Below are positions 19,433 through 31,026 of a stretch of DNA of 64,000 bases, in pieces. Positions within the stretch are counted from its first letter, which is position 1. Each line of letters begins with the position of its first letter. The stretch spans positions 85,492,981 to 85,556,980 of the forward strand of contig OX344762.1 in NCBI GenBank assembly GCA_947034895.1, in the 5' to 3' direction. A model generated the notes under the pieces. It worked only from the letters and a program-made list of their open reading frames with translations, was not told the origin of the DNA and did not search any database. This DNA is from Rhytidiadelphus loreus (taxonomy: Eukaryota; Streptophyta; Bryopsida; Hypnales; Hylocomiaceae). A program made the translations under genes and the position numbers.

Positions 19433-21602
19433 TCCTGAAAATTTACCTTAATTATATGTTATCCCAAAATTATTATTTTTATTTTTATTAAATATAGTTA
19501 TAGTTTCGGACTAATAATAAATAAATGAGGGTATTAAAATAAATAAATAAAATAAAATAAAAAAATTTGGAACCTAGAATACTTGGGATGATTAAACTAT
19601 AACTATTGTTGTTCGATGTCTATTGCAGATTATTAAAAATTAATAAAACTTGGGGACAAGTTTTAATTTAAGTGTGTGGTGAATTTTTTTTTTTATGAAA
19701 TTTATGAAAACAAGATAAGTTAGAATTCAGTTCCCTTGCCTTTTTCTGTTCACTTAGTGTTATGTGACTATTGCCAATTCTTGAATTGTTGACGATTGAG
19801 CGAAGGTCTTTATCAAGAAGTGTGCGAGTGTTTTATTGTTGTTTCAGAGCCTGTTTTGAGAAACTGATCGGAGGCTGGTGTCGTTGCTTTCACGTTTTGG
19901 AGTGGAAGGCGTTGTTGCTGCGCGTACGTGATGACGTACAGTCAACGATTAGTAAGGTAGAAAACTGCGAACTTAAAATTTCAATAACTTTTGATTCCGG
20001 TAGAATTTGAAGGCGCAACTTATACCTTTGGAAAGAAGAGAGGAAATCAGTCCAGATAGGCACAAATTTCTCAAATTGGAGAAAAATTGAATAAGTTAGG
20101 AGACGCCGAAGTTTGCAAAGTGAAAAGCTTGAGCGCCGGACTAATTTCGATTCAATCTTGCAAATTTCTTCAAATTTCTTATCTCGTGAGCATCACAAGG
20201 ATCAGATAGGCCAAAGTGAACACAAATTGGAAAGACAATACATCAAAATTGTCCCTTTAGAGTAGAATTTGGAGAAGTAAATGCAATCAGAATCAGTTTG
20301 GAGGAGACAGGAGGCGCTTGCATATCGAGTGAAGATTGGGATTTGGTGAAGGTGTGCTCTTGATCATGAATTCAGTTTGAATCTTGAATGATAATTTTTG
20401 TTGTTTGGATGTATCTATGGTAAACTGTGAATATTGTTTGAATGAGAGTGTTTTAATCCGACATCTTGGAGTTAGCACAAAATTCCTTGGTGATACTCAT
20501 TCAAATTTTGTGCAATAAATCACCTCGGGAGCTAAAGGGTAAAAAATTGAGGACCTCCCATGCAAAAGTAGTGAGCCCTCTAGCTGAAGAGGAAGGCCTA
20601 TGTGACCGGGTATGGGAGAAGGTCAGGCCTTCCTTCCCTCCCAAAGTGATTCACCACTCAGGTAAGAAGTCATGGTTGGAAATGAGAGATTTAATTTTTT
20701 TGTTTATTTATATGTGTACTTGCTTATCTCTTAAGAGATTGAGCTGAATTTCTCTTTAAGAGAAGTGTTTCAAATTTTTGGTGATTATATATGCTTGTTT
20801 TGATTTAATTTGCTCAAAGCAATATGGTTACTCTCTTAAGAGATTGAATGGAGTGTAATTTTCTTTAAGAGAAGTGTTTCTAAAATCCGAAGAATGGATA
20901 ATGTGATTATAACAGTTTTAAATTTTATGTGAATTATTTGGTTAAACCGATTATATTTTTCTCAAAAGAGAATAAAGGGATGAACGCTTTAAGTGTTGAA
21001 AAATAATAAGCAAATGCTTAAAGCAAATTGATAAATTAAAATCTTACGTTATAAGCGATTTTTTATTTTTATTTTTATTTTTTCTCTCTTTTCCCACTTA
21101 AGTGAATTCTTCCAACCTCAAAGTTGTATGTGTGGTTTTATTATATCATTGAAGTGCTTGATTACTGTATTTTTACTGAAGAACAAGTGTGTATTTTCCC
21201 TCAAGGGTATAGACATTGTTGTCTAAATTTTCAACTATGGTGTCAAATAATAATGGGCCTCTATATTTTGAGTGATAGTTTTTGTAGAAATAGAAGTAGT
21301 GTTGATAGACAAGCTAATAAAGCATACGAATAATATATGGAGGTTCCATGAAGATAAGAAGTTTTGTGGAAATAAGAGGTTTTAATAAAAGATGAAGAAA
21401 TAAAGTTTTATTTATTTTTCCTTTGAGGAAAGTTTGTTGTATCCCTTGAAGGGTGATTTATGATGATTTGAAAATTATCGAAATTATATCAAGAAAAATT
21501 AAATGGATGAATGGTTAATACAAAGATCAATTGGGAATTTTATACTTGAAGGATTTGTGGAGTTGTTTAAAGTAGTTGGATGTGTTCATTATTTTTAAAC
21601 AG
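19433..21602 (+). other. Leader between pol and the third ORF, with splice-like sites
   Basis: This 2.2-kb stretch has no convincing gene. It has a consensus splice donor ctcag|gtaaga (intron would start at 20662) and a consensus acceptor tttttaaacag (ending 21602) immediately before the ATG of the third ORF. Motifs tctcttaagaga and gcttaaagc recur at 20720-21010, as in the LTR. A short frame around 20540-20660 precedes the donor and could be an exon. Spliced expression of the third ORF is an inference. Confidence 0.45.
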
Positions 21603-21603
21603 G

Positions 21604-22791
21604 ATGACGGGTAAATCCACTCCTATAAAGAGGCGACCTTCAATGGAGGGAGTTCCATTGGATGACTTCTCAAAACGACTATCTTTTAATGCCAAGAATT
21701 TGGAGGCAGCTGGATTGTTGAAGTTTGTGCAATTACCAAGACCTCCACAGTTCTATAAGGAGGACAGGGTTGCTTCATTTATGCAAACCATGTCAGAAGA
21801 TATCAACAATTTTACAGTGAAGTTGAAGGGTCGTAAATTATTGATCACAAAACAAATAATAGAGGATACTTTTGGTATACTTGGAGCTATAGGACCTGCA
21901 CCAATCAATCCTAAGCAGATGTTGTTAAACAAGGTTTTTAACCAAATTTTTCCAGATTGTGCAAAGAATTATGATCTAGAGATGGATTTGTGGGATTTTT
22001 CCACAACCAATAAACATTGGAATGATTGGTTTTCCTTCATCAATCGTTACATGTGTTTGGAGCATCATGTTGCATCCCTACCCCAGCTTTTGGTACAGAT
22101 GTCTTATATGGCGTGGTATGGGACAAGACTAGATTGGGCTATAGTACTTTTTATCAATTTTTTCCGTGAAGTGAAAGTTGCAAAAAAAAGAGAATTGGTT
22201 TTAACCAATCCTTCAAAGAATATCATCACTTATTTTTGTGAACAAGTTTTGAGGTCGAATATTATGATTCCGATTGTAGCATTACATAATGGTGCTAGTT
22301 CTTCACGACAAAAAGAGAAGGAGCCGATGGCGATTACACCAAGTGGTACACTAAAACGAGATTTGGTTCAACCAGTGGTGGAAGGAGAAAAACAAAATGC
22401 TAAGGCAAAGCAGACAAAGAAAACACCGGTGACCAATAGTCTTCCGCAAGAAGTGACCCAACAAATTGTGAATGAAGTGAGCCGCATGATGCTACAACAC
22501 CAATTGCCATCACCCACAACTATTGACGAGCGGGAGAAGGAGGAAGTTATGTCATTGAAGAAGGAGAATCAAGAGATGCGGGAACAGATTTGCACTCTTG
22601 TTAGTGCTAACTCTCGTTTTGGTGAAAAGAATTCTACTATGATGGAATTGACTTCATTATTAAAAGAGCAAAACGGTAAAGATACCAAGATGAATGCAAA
22701 CCAAAAAGAGTATATTGATAAATTATTGAAAGATCAAGACCTCCACCAACTATTACTTGCACAAAAAGAGGAGTTACAACGTTATCAATAA
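21604..22791 (+). pseudogene. Third ORF of the retrotransposon (env position), coiled coil
   Basis: The ATG at 21604 follows a splice acceptor; an earlier in-frame ATG lies at 21580. The 395-residue product starts MTGKSTPIKRRPS and has a globular first half (about residues 30-220, LLITKQIIEDTFGI, WNDWFSFINRYM), a Lys/Ser-rich middle and a heptad-rich, Glu/Lys/Gln-rich second half predicted by eye to form a coiled coil. There is no obvious signal peptide, and no clear membrane segment apart from a short hydrophobic stretch (AIVLFINFF). The first half resembles the proteins found downstream of pol in plant Athila/Tat-type elements. Its function is unknown. A TAA at 22789-22791 is followed by continued coding in the same frame. 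Confidence 0.7.
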
Positions 22792-22794
22792 GAG

Positions 22795-23700
22795 ATGGAG
22801 AACATGAAACTGCAACTAGCAGAATATGCTTCTCATGCAAATCCATCTAAAGTGGAGGTGCATGATCAGGCAGTGCAAACCATTGAGGTAGAGTCCAATT
22901 CATCTCTTCCTTCGACTGTGCTTACTAAGGCCCCTATGAATGTTGACATTTTGGATTTAGAATATTTGGGCCAATATCATTTGATGTTCAATGGTTTGAA
23001 CGAGATTCCCTATGTGTCTTGGAGAGCCCTTGAATGGATTCTGAAGGACTATGGCTTAATTCGGTATGAATGGAAATCTAAATTTGTGGATAAGTCTCTT
23101 TAAGAGAAAGGCCACGATTTACTATTGGCATGGACCATAGAGCCACCACCAATAGTCTTGGCAGATCCACATTTTTGTCCTTGTGAGCATCGTTATAAAT
23201 GGGCCCCTAATTCAACCATTGCCAGTGTGGAGTATAATTGGCCAAGAATTGTGGGATCTTTCTAATCCTACTAGGATTGTTATAATACTTATAATTGATT
23301 TTTCGAGTTACATCGACATCACAAAGACCCTGTTTGTTTCCGGGCGGTTGTATTTGCTTCTGCTTTAACAACTTGGTGTTTGGAGTGGAAGGTAACCATT
23401 GACATTAATCATTGGAAGGAGGGCAACAAAGAATTGTGGTTATAGGTCAAGATACAATATTGATGAAGCTGAGTCTGCAGGTTGATGGAGATGATGGCTA
23501 CCATGCATTTTATTGCGGGAGCTCATCCGTATTTGGTGAATGAATTTGATGTGCGTCATGGAGCTTTACAATGATTTTATTTGAAGCAAGGTTGTTTAAA
23601 TCCACGTGAGGTGCGGTCTGATGAGCAAATTAACACTGGATACGGGCACTCCAAGGAATGGTTACATCGAGGACAATTAGATCATGACAAAGGGTGAAAG
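22795..23700 (+). pseudogene. Continuation of the third ORF after stops
   Basis: In the same frame as the preceding ORF, 22795-23103 reads as coiled-coil tail plus DILDLEYLGQYHLMFNGLNE. After another TAA it continues HDLLLAWTIEPPPIVLADPH. Further stops appear near 23255. In frame pieces to about 23700, text such as HFIAGAHPYLVNEFDVRHG can be read. It looks like the broken C-terminal half of one protein. Confidence 0.55.
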
Positions 23701-23726
23701 ACTTAATTTTGACGAGGATGTAAAAA

Positions 23727-23743
23727 GATAGAGTGTGGGGCTA
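23727..23743 (+). other. Polypurine-like tract before the 3' LTR
   Basis: agatagagtgtggggct lies directly before the LTR start. It is the expected place for the plus-strand priming tract, although it is interrupted by pyrimidines. Confidence 0.5.
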
Positions 23744-25487
23744 TGTAATTAAGACAACTTTATTTTCTAGTTAAATTTTGTTCTTTTGAGTGTGAAATGG
23801 GTTAAATGTTTAAAGTTTTGAGTAATTAAGTGTGAATGTGGTGATATTTGAAGTTAAAGTGTGAAAAAACTTTTTGGCTTGAGCGATTGTGAATTCTGAC
23901 GGGGTTTTACCAAGAGATTGGAAGGGGTGTTTGAAGAAGGATCGTGATAAATAGTCTCTCTTCTCTCATTCTTCTCTCTCCTTAATTTCTCTTGCATTTG
24001 TGACGTAAGCTCGCATTTTTTTTTGTGTTGTTGTATTAATTTATAGATTCATAATTGTCATTTTTTTTAGTTGTTTCATTAACTCAAGTAATAGTGCTTA
24101 TTGCTTAAAGCATGAAGTTTAATGTTGATATTACATTGCCTTGATCATTTTATAAAGGAGAATCTCTTTAAGAAAATTTGATTATATATTGAGTAGATTT
24201 TTTCTATCGGTTATATTTTATATCTTAAGAGAATTTTTGTGTCAATGCTTAAATCAAGATTTGTAATAAAGAGAAGCAAAATATTAAGTTAGTGATTGAC
24301 TTAATAATTCCAATGATTGGAAATTATTTGTAAAGCAAGGATTGGTTTGGAATTGTGTGATCCAAAGATTGGATTTTATTTTGAAATTTGATGATTAACC
24401 ATTGATTGGTAATTATTTTCACGTAAAGGATTGGAATATCTTCGTATCAAAAATAGACATGTATGTTTGAAACAAAATTAAGGTTTGAGATTTACTTTGA
24501 GTTGGAACATGAGTTTACATTACTAGTGAATAGAAATCATCGAACAATTATAAACAATTAATGTACATTCTAAATATTGAATGATTATTCATATGATTAA
24601 TAAATGGTATTCCAATTGAAGGTATGAGTACATGATTGAATGTTTGAATGTGTATTCAAATTTATTTTATTTTTCATTAGAATTTATATATAGTTGTGTA
24701 AATTTAGTAAGTATAATTTAAAATTAGTATTATAATTGGAGAAAAGAGGAGATCCAAGATATCATGGAGATGCAAATGGAGAAAGCTTGAAGCTAAAGAT
24801 GGAAGGATACATAGTCAAATGAAGACCGGAGCCTTGCAAAGGGAAGAATTTGAAATTCTTTAAATAATTTAGCAAAGCATATTATACATCCCTCAAGGGA
24901 AATTTTAGAATTGCTTTAAGCATATGAGTGTTAAGGTATTTGCTTAAAGCAATGTCCTTGGTTGTTTTCAATCCCTAAAAAGATATGTGGTACATTTACT
25001 TTAAGTAATTGAGACATTAGTGCTTAAAGTGACTTAGATGTTGAGATGATATTTGTGAAAAACAATCAATGAATTCTCGGTTAAACCGAATTTTCAAAGT
25101 TCGAATATATATAGATTGTGAGATGCAGATTGCAAATGGATATATTTGTAATATATTTCAATGAAATCAAAGTATGAGATTTGTGGATGCAAGTTCCCTA
25201 GTTTATACCTTTAGATTCACCTCTTATTTTAAGATAAGACCGGGTATGGGACGGACTTAGTGGTTAGAAATTTATATTTATAATTGGACGGAAATTAGAA
25301 AGAGAATTCCTTTTCCATTCCTAAATAGAATATGAAATATACCAAATACCCTAATACATTAAGATTAACGACATAATTTACCTACAAAGTGACATTAGCT
25401 AACTAAAGCACTAAGCTAATTTGAGTTTTTCCTTGAACGAACCTATTTGGAATTGCCTTGGTTTTGTCTTAGAAAAAATGTACTACA
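23744..25487 (+). mobile_element. 3' LTR of the 20-kb retrotransposon
   Basis: This 1744-bp LTR starts TGTAATTAAGAC and ends TACTACA, followed by the target duplication CAAAG. It lacks the TTAA element found in the 5' copy and so preserves the empty site (single TTAA at 24225-24228). It has 20 extra bases (around 24201-24221, cggttatattttat) that are missing from the 5' copy next to that insertion. Confidence 0.97.
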
Positions 25488-25492
25488 CAAAG

Positions 25493-25765
25493 TGTGAATT
25501 TCTTATAAATTTTTGAAATTTTTTGCCCATCATGGCCCAAAAATCGTATCTATAATGCTCACCTCACTCACCTATTGCGGTCACAATATTTTCTAACATT
25601 GAAAGCCTAAAAAAGTCACTTCCTGCAATGAATTAATACTAAAAAGCTAAAAATTCTTATTGTAGTCAATTATCACTCCAATCTTGTTAGTTAAGACATT
25701 GATTGTGGCCCAAATCTCATTCAGTAGAAGAAAACCATAATGGGATCATAATGGGTTGTTTACTT
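25493..25765 (+). mobile_element. TA-flanked TIR element, right fragment
   Basis: It is the continuation of 5343-5476. It ends TGGGTTGTTTACTT followed by TA (25766-25767), the inverted partner of AGGTAAAACAGCCCA. Joined across the retrotransposon the element would be about 407 bp, against 545 bp for its relative at 35138. Confidence 0.78.
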
Positions 25766-26009
25766 TAATTGGAGTCTCCATACTCAAAAAAATATAATAA
25801 TAACTCAGCCATCACTTAAGCAATTCAATACATATAAGTAGAGAATATAATATGGATTGATTAAATGAATACAATAATATAAATCATCAATGAACCTTAC
25901 ATGATAGATGGACTTGGATATGAACTAAAAACAAAAGACTAATGGACCTAGCTATATAGCCTCAAGAGTTGCATGATGATTTGTTTAATATTTAATCTAA
26001 AAAGTCACC

Positions 26010-26196
26010 ATGCCTATTCATTACTCTTTCAATCCTACCAAATTGAGCTTGTTCAAATCTAATTTGTAAGCCCTTTTTATACTAGTGTGAATTAATTGGC
26101 AATTTGACTCTTCAAAACTAAAAGAAAATGACTTGACTATTACAAAAGCATGTAAAAAGATAAAATTTTAAATTGTTCAAAATTTTTATGTCTACA
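26010..26196 (-). mobile_element. Diverged family A LTR fragment
   Basis: The stretch from caatcctaccaaattgagc to ttatgtctaca follows the same order of phrases as 18475-18649 (gttcaaatctaatttgtaagccctttt, actagtgtgaa, caatttgactcttcaaaactaaa). It represents the first part of an old LTR in reverse. Confidence 0.75.
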
Positions 26197-27329
26197 TTGG
26201 ATCTAAGTCTAATTGATGCTAGATGTAGATATGTTGCACTAACTTTTCTGCAACATTAGATGAATCTTCTTTCTATCAAAAATTAAAGAATCCGTACTTT
26301 GTATCTACCTCCCAGACTATGTTTTTTGCATTAATTGCATAACCACTGCATTTTTATGCTTATAGTTTAATCTAAATGTTACATTGGACGTTATTATTGA
26401 CATAAAAACACAAATTGTTTTATTGGACATCCACTAAAATTTGTCACAAAAAATGATGAAAATATCACATAAAACACGGGTTTCTTATAGTGGTTGATCC
26501 ATTTCTGCAAACATCTTGTAAAATCCTAAAGTCCCATTCCAAAACAATCCCTAGAGAAAAAAGCATTGTTTAAACCAATGAATCTAAAGTGACAACTTTC
26601 AAAAGCAAGTTGATCACCTCTAAGTTGAACCAGACTCTAAACTGAGCCCAATCTTGAAATTAGAATGATAAGCATGAATAGAAAAATCAAAGCAACAAGT
26701 ATATGCAATCAATTGGCATGAAATGACAAAAAAAAATGTCTTGAACTATAATAAATAGTTGGTGCAAAGTAGTGAAGGAAAAATTGCTCAAAAGAAGAGA
26801 CAATCCAACAAAGATTGACAACCAAGAAACAAGCAAGCCACAAGGAAATCATTTATTGAACAGACCCAATATGCAAAAGGACTAACCAATTGTTCTATCA
26901 TGATTTTGACTACACGTCAAAACAAAAATTGTAGAGAAAACAAGACAAGGCCCATATCTTGACAACCAACCTTTTATTTTATCTCACAACTTTATAAATG
27001 TTCACCTTTCTTTCTAATGATCTTCTAAGAAAGAAGTGTATCTTAGATATCATGGAGACCCACATGAGAAGAAGTGCCAAATCTTGTGGAGAATATTATG
27101 AGGGAAGAAGGGTGGTCTACCTCTTCCCTTTCAAATAGTGCCATGGTGAGCCGTAGTAGTCATAGGTGGTGAGGTTGATAATGGAGTCTCATTGTTGCCT
27201 TTCTATTACCATGGAGTGCTTTTGTGCACTTAATACTAGTTGAATGGTGTAGAAAATTGGGTATGCTTAAGAATAATAGATATCGTTCAAAGGCAATTAG
27301 AGCCAATAGAGAATAGGGTGGTAGCAAGA
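26197..27329. other. AT-rich intergenic DNA with one CACTA-like end
   Basis: No gene is visible. Near 26465-26487 the DNA reads cacgggtttcttatagtgg, the reverse of a CACTATAAGAAACCC end, resembling the termini of the foldback element at 62635-62858. Its partner end was not found. Confidence 0.4.
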
Positions 27330-27840
27330 ATGATTGATTGATTGTGGTAGCGTTTTGCCAAAATTGTAGTTTCTACATTCAGTACTATAAGTACTATGAA
27401 TTAGAACAATCTCAGTTGTTGATTTGAAAAATCAATGGCTACTAGTACCGTTAAGTGCTTACAAGTACTTAAAAAGTACTATTTGAAAAAAAAAATTGTC
27501 ACAAAAGATAAATACAACTAGGTATAATTTAATAGTAATTAAAATATCATAAACTAAAAAAACTAAAAATTGGCCAATTGTAAAGACTTGATTATAGTTC
27601 ACCAAAAAATGGAAGTAGAAACCATCTTTGGTGTTCAAAAGTGAATGCACAAGGGAGGCCTATTTGTATAAATATGGAAGTAATAAAATAATGTATTTTT
27701 AGATTTCTTTTAGTAGGCACATGTCTCTCTACTGTAGGAGTAGACCACAAAATTTCAACTCTAGATCATTAATTTTCAGTACTCTCTAGTACAAAACCCC
27801 TCTAAACCTCAACATGTGACAAATTAGCAAAATCTACTTT
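27330..27840 (+). repeat. Dispersed repeat Y, copy 1
   Basis: About 500 bases match 49970-50510 in the same orientation. Shared phrases include agtactatgaa, acaatctcag, cttgtaaagacttgat-like text, caccaaaaaatggaagt, gtaggcacatgtct and tgtgacaaattagc. It is old (many differences) and has no coding frame. Confidence 0.75.
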
Positions 27841-27909
27841 TAAATATAAAATGATTTCTAAAAAATAAGGGGTATAATTACAATCAAGATAACCATCATA
27901 CTACTAAAA

Positions 27910-28050
27910 TCACAAATTGTTCCATAATATCACATTTTTACACTAAATGATATTACAGAAATTTGTTGGCCGTTATACTGGTGATATTATAGAGGGCGAC
28001 AGGGTGATATTATAAAGGTGTGATACAAAACATTTCTTTTGCCTCCAAAT
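27910..28050 (+). repeat. GATATTA-rich direct repeat, copy 1
   Basis: The block ataatatcacat ... gatattacaga ... ggtgatattatagagg ... gtgatattataaaggt matches 28505-28650 in order and orientation. The two blocks are about 595 bases apart, so they could be the ends of a small LTR-like element or a simple duplication. Confidence 0.65.
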
Positions 28051-28504
28051 TTCACACATTTGCACATTTCTTGTGAATGTTTGTGAATGTTTGAGCTTTG
28101 AATGTTTTTGTGATGCTATTACTTGATTTTTATTATCAAATGACATGAAAAATTTGATACATTGAAACATTTTTTTTGCAAATTGCATACATTTTGAAAG
28201 TTTTTGCAAATTTCAACTCTATTGAAAAGTTTTGGTCATCATTGTTTGTGAGGCAAGAACTTTATCAAGTGAAGGTGGTGTGCAAATATTGGATTGAACT
28301 CAAGAATGTCTTCAAGGTACACAACTTTGTTTACAATTGCTTTGTTGAGATTTGACTTCAAGAATGAAATGTTGTTTTCAACATTAAGCTTTGTTTGAGC
28401 TTCATTTCAACAATTTGAGAGTAATTTGAGTCTTGATCTATTACTTTGATGTATTTAGAGTTCAAACTTCAAACAATTTCAAGTTGAAATGAAAAAATTT
28501 GAAA

Positions 28505-28650
28505 AGTGACTTTTATAATATCACATATTCTGACTGCGTGATATTACAGAATTCCAATGGAGGTCAATCTTGACAGGTGATATTATAGAGGATTGACATA
28601 GTGATATTAAAGAGGTATCACATTTCTTGCTCTTTTGGCTATAAATTTCA
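28505..28650 (+). repeat. GATATTA-rich direct repeat, copy 2
   Basis: Second copy of the block at 27910-28050, with the same order of four gatatta words and the same ending gatacaaaacatttctt / tatcacatttctt. Confidence 0.65.
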
Positions 28651-28869
28651 ATGTTTTTCAAGAATTTCTTGCTTCTTTAATTATTTTCCATGTATTTGAA
28701 GCCTAATTGAAAAAAATTTAATTTAATTTGACTCTATAATGAGCAATTTCATCAATTTGAGTCAAATTATAAACATTTGACCTAATTTTCATAGTTTCAC
28801 TTAAGTGGTTTCACTTAAATCTTAAATGTTTTTTGAAGATTAATTTCTTCAAACTTAACCTAATTTCAA

Positions 28870-29118
28870 TAACTTGGCCTAATTTGATTCAAATTTGAAG
28901 TATTTTTGCATGATTTGACCTAATTTGATTCAAATTTGAAGTAGTTTTGCATAATTTGACCTAAATTGATTCAAATTTGAAGTAGTTTTGCATGATTTAA
29001 CTTAAATTGAATCAAATTTGAAGTAATTTTGCATAATATGACCTAATTTGATTCAAATTTGAAATAGTTATGTTTATTTTGACCTAATTTAACCTAATTT
29101 GATTCAAATTTGAAATAG
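28870..29118. repeat. 41-bp minisatellite, about six units
   Basis: Units of the type tttgacctaatttgattcaa followed by atttgaagtagttttgcat repeat with a period of about 41 bases. The last units differ more. The array contains the palindrome ttgattcaaatttgaa. Confidence 0.88.
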
Positions 29119-29229
29119 TTAGAAAACAACTACGATGCAACTAGAAAACAACTACACTGCAACTACTGTAATTTGTGTCCGCAATGACTCAAAACTTGCA
29201 GTCGCAGAACCCCCTTTTTTCTTCTAGTG
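29119..29229 (-). mobile_element. CACTA-like transposon end
   Basis: Read on the minus strand the end is CACTAGAAGAAAAAAGGGG, followed by repeated gtagttgca words (cagtagttgcagtgtagttg). CACTA ends and repeated subterminal motifs are typical of En/Spm elements. No matching opposite end or transposase was found. Confidence 0.5.
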
Positions 29230-29900
29230 GTGTAAATGGACATTTTTCGTTTGCATGTCCAAGTATTCCTACTCTAGTGTTGCTAGGAGGGGGCTTGGTG
29301 TGTTTTGTGATATTGAATTTTAGAAGTTTTTGTTGAGAATGAAGTCGGATTGATCACCGGCAAGATTCTCTTGTGTCGTTGAACCTGTGTTTGTGGAAAG
29401 TGATGATCTCCACAAAGCATAGTTGAACTCTTGCAAGTTGTCCTACATGTTGCCATTTTTTCCTATCCATCACGTATTTTGTGGTCCAACTTTGAAATTC
29501 ACAAGAATTTATTAAAAAGAATTGTAAACCCTTTGTTTAAAAGTTTTGTAGTGAAAAGGAGGAGGAGAAGGGTGATTCCACCTTCCTAAACCTGCACAAG
29601 GTTTAAGATAGGCATTCTCCTCTTATTGGGTGCACACATTCAGGTATGGCAAGTCTTTTTTTGTAAATTAATTTAGACTTATTGATTCATTTATTTATAG
29701 GCTAAAATATTTGATTATTGTATTTTTTTTAAGATTGATTATCAAATTCATTAACTTGTGGTACTTTTTTTTAATCTTTGAAGACTTTGATTTATTATAA
29801 AATCATTATCATCTTTTAATAAATTATATTTTTTTCAATTTTTTTTCAATTTAGAATTTACGATTGGTCATTGTTATTTTATACTACACTTAGAATTAAA
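29230..29900. other. AT-rich region upstream of the Helitron genes
   Basis: No gene is visible. The 5' end of the Helitron should lie here or somewhat further left, but Helitron 5' ends carry only a short TC-type signal and it could not be fixed. Confidence 0.3.
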
Positions 29901-29920
29901 ATTTGTCATCTTTCTAGACC

Positions 29921-30771
29921 ATGGCTCCGGCTTTGACTACAATTGATCACTTTGTAGATGTTAATGTTCATGAGGTTGGATCTATGTGCATTCAATGTCG
30001 AGAATGTTTAGCATTTCGTTATAGAAAAGAAAAATCTACTATTTGTTGTTACAATGGTAAAACTGTCAATGAACACGTTAGTCACCCCATTGTCCATCCA
30101 ATGAGCTTTTTATGGGCATGACACCTAATTCTCGTGAGTTCTTTAAATCCATTCGAAAGTATAATCAAGCTTTTGCGTTTATAAGTATGCGTAGTAAATT
30201 TCAATGTAACCAAGCTGAAAGAAGAGGGGTATATACTTTTTGTGTAAATGGAGAATTATACCATCATATTGAAAGTTTAGAGTCCGAATCACAAGATAGT
30301 GCAAAATTTGCATAAATTTATTTTTTGGATGATGGTTTGTAAACAAATCTTCGCATGGAGATTTTCGATGATTTTCAACGCGAAACCGTTAATATCATTC
30401 AAGAAGTTTTAGGATCGATAAATGCTTTGGTTCAGGGTTTCAAATCTTCACGTGATGTTCTTTTAGGAGGACATAACATGGGACTTCGTATCTCCGGTGA
30501 AGTTTCCTCTGGTGAACATCCCCATCGATACAATCGACCAATAGTTCCAAAAGTTGCCTTTGTTGTTCTTGATGAACAACATTTGGATTTTGGTAGAGAT
30601 ATCGTTCTTCATCAACGTAGTGAAAATTTATTACGGATAAAAGAAATCCATCCAGCTTATGATGTTTTATCCTATCCTTTATTGTTTCCAGATGGACGAT
30701 GTGGGTGGTCACCATCTTTTAAAGCAAATACTAGAGTGACTTTAAAGTCATTTGTCCAATATTTACTTTAA
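29921..30771 (+). pseudogene. Helitron RepHel, N-terminal region
   Basis: Three frame pieces (29921-30121, 30112-30315, 30355-30771) read through into one another. The first carries CIQCRECLAFRYRKEK...ICCYNGK, the Cys-rich segment at the start of plant Helitron proteins. The second has the FFKSIRKYNQAFAFIS region and the third RIKEIHPAYDVLSYPLLFPDG, a conserved helitron-like N-domain motif. The first switch overlaps by 10 bases (a frameshift); a TAA at 30313-30315 separates the second from the third. Confidence 0.85.
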
Positions 30772-31026
30772 AAGCGGCTTGAATCAAATGTATTACATAC
30801 AACAGGAAGACTATTTCAACAATACGTAATGGATTAGTATTTACGTGTAGAACATGAAAATTTGTTTTTCATTAGACAGCATCAAGCTGAACTTCGAGCA
30901 GAATGCTATTAAGGGGTAGTAGACGCTTTATAAGAAGACAATGGAGCACGTATTGGATGTCGCATTGTCTTACCAGGAACATTTATCAGATCTCCTTGAT
31001 ATATGTAAAAACTCTTCCAAGACAAT

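Larger units (their letters stand above)
5477..25487 (+). mobile_element. 20-kb Ty3/gypsy LTR retrotransposon with nested insertions
   Basis: The element is bounded by direct LTRs (5477-8127 and 23744-25487) and by the 5-bp target duplication CAAAG (5472-5476 and 25488-25492). It has a PBS, pre-gag reading frames, gag, zinc knuckles, aspartic protease, RT, RNase H, integrase and a third reading frame before the 3' LTR. The order PR-RT-RH-INT makes it Ty3/gypsy. The absence of a visible chromodomain, the long LTRs, the extra reading frames on both sides of gag-pol and the tRNA-Asp-like PBS fit the Athila/Tat group; this finer placement is inference. Three younger or older elements sit inside it (5940-6868, 8176-9201, 15756-18649). 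Coding frames contain many stops and frameshifts, so it is not autonomous. Confidence 0.97.

Noticed and set aside
29119..29921. Exact 5' end of the Helitron
   Set aside because: Helitron 5' ends have only a short TC signal, many chance matches exist, and no empty site is available in the window.
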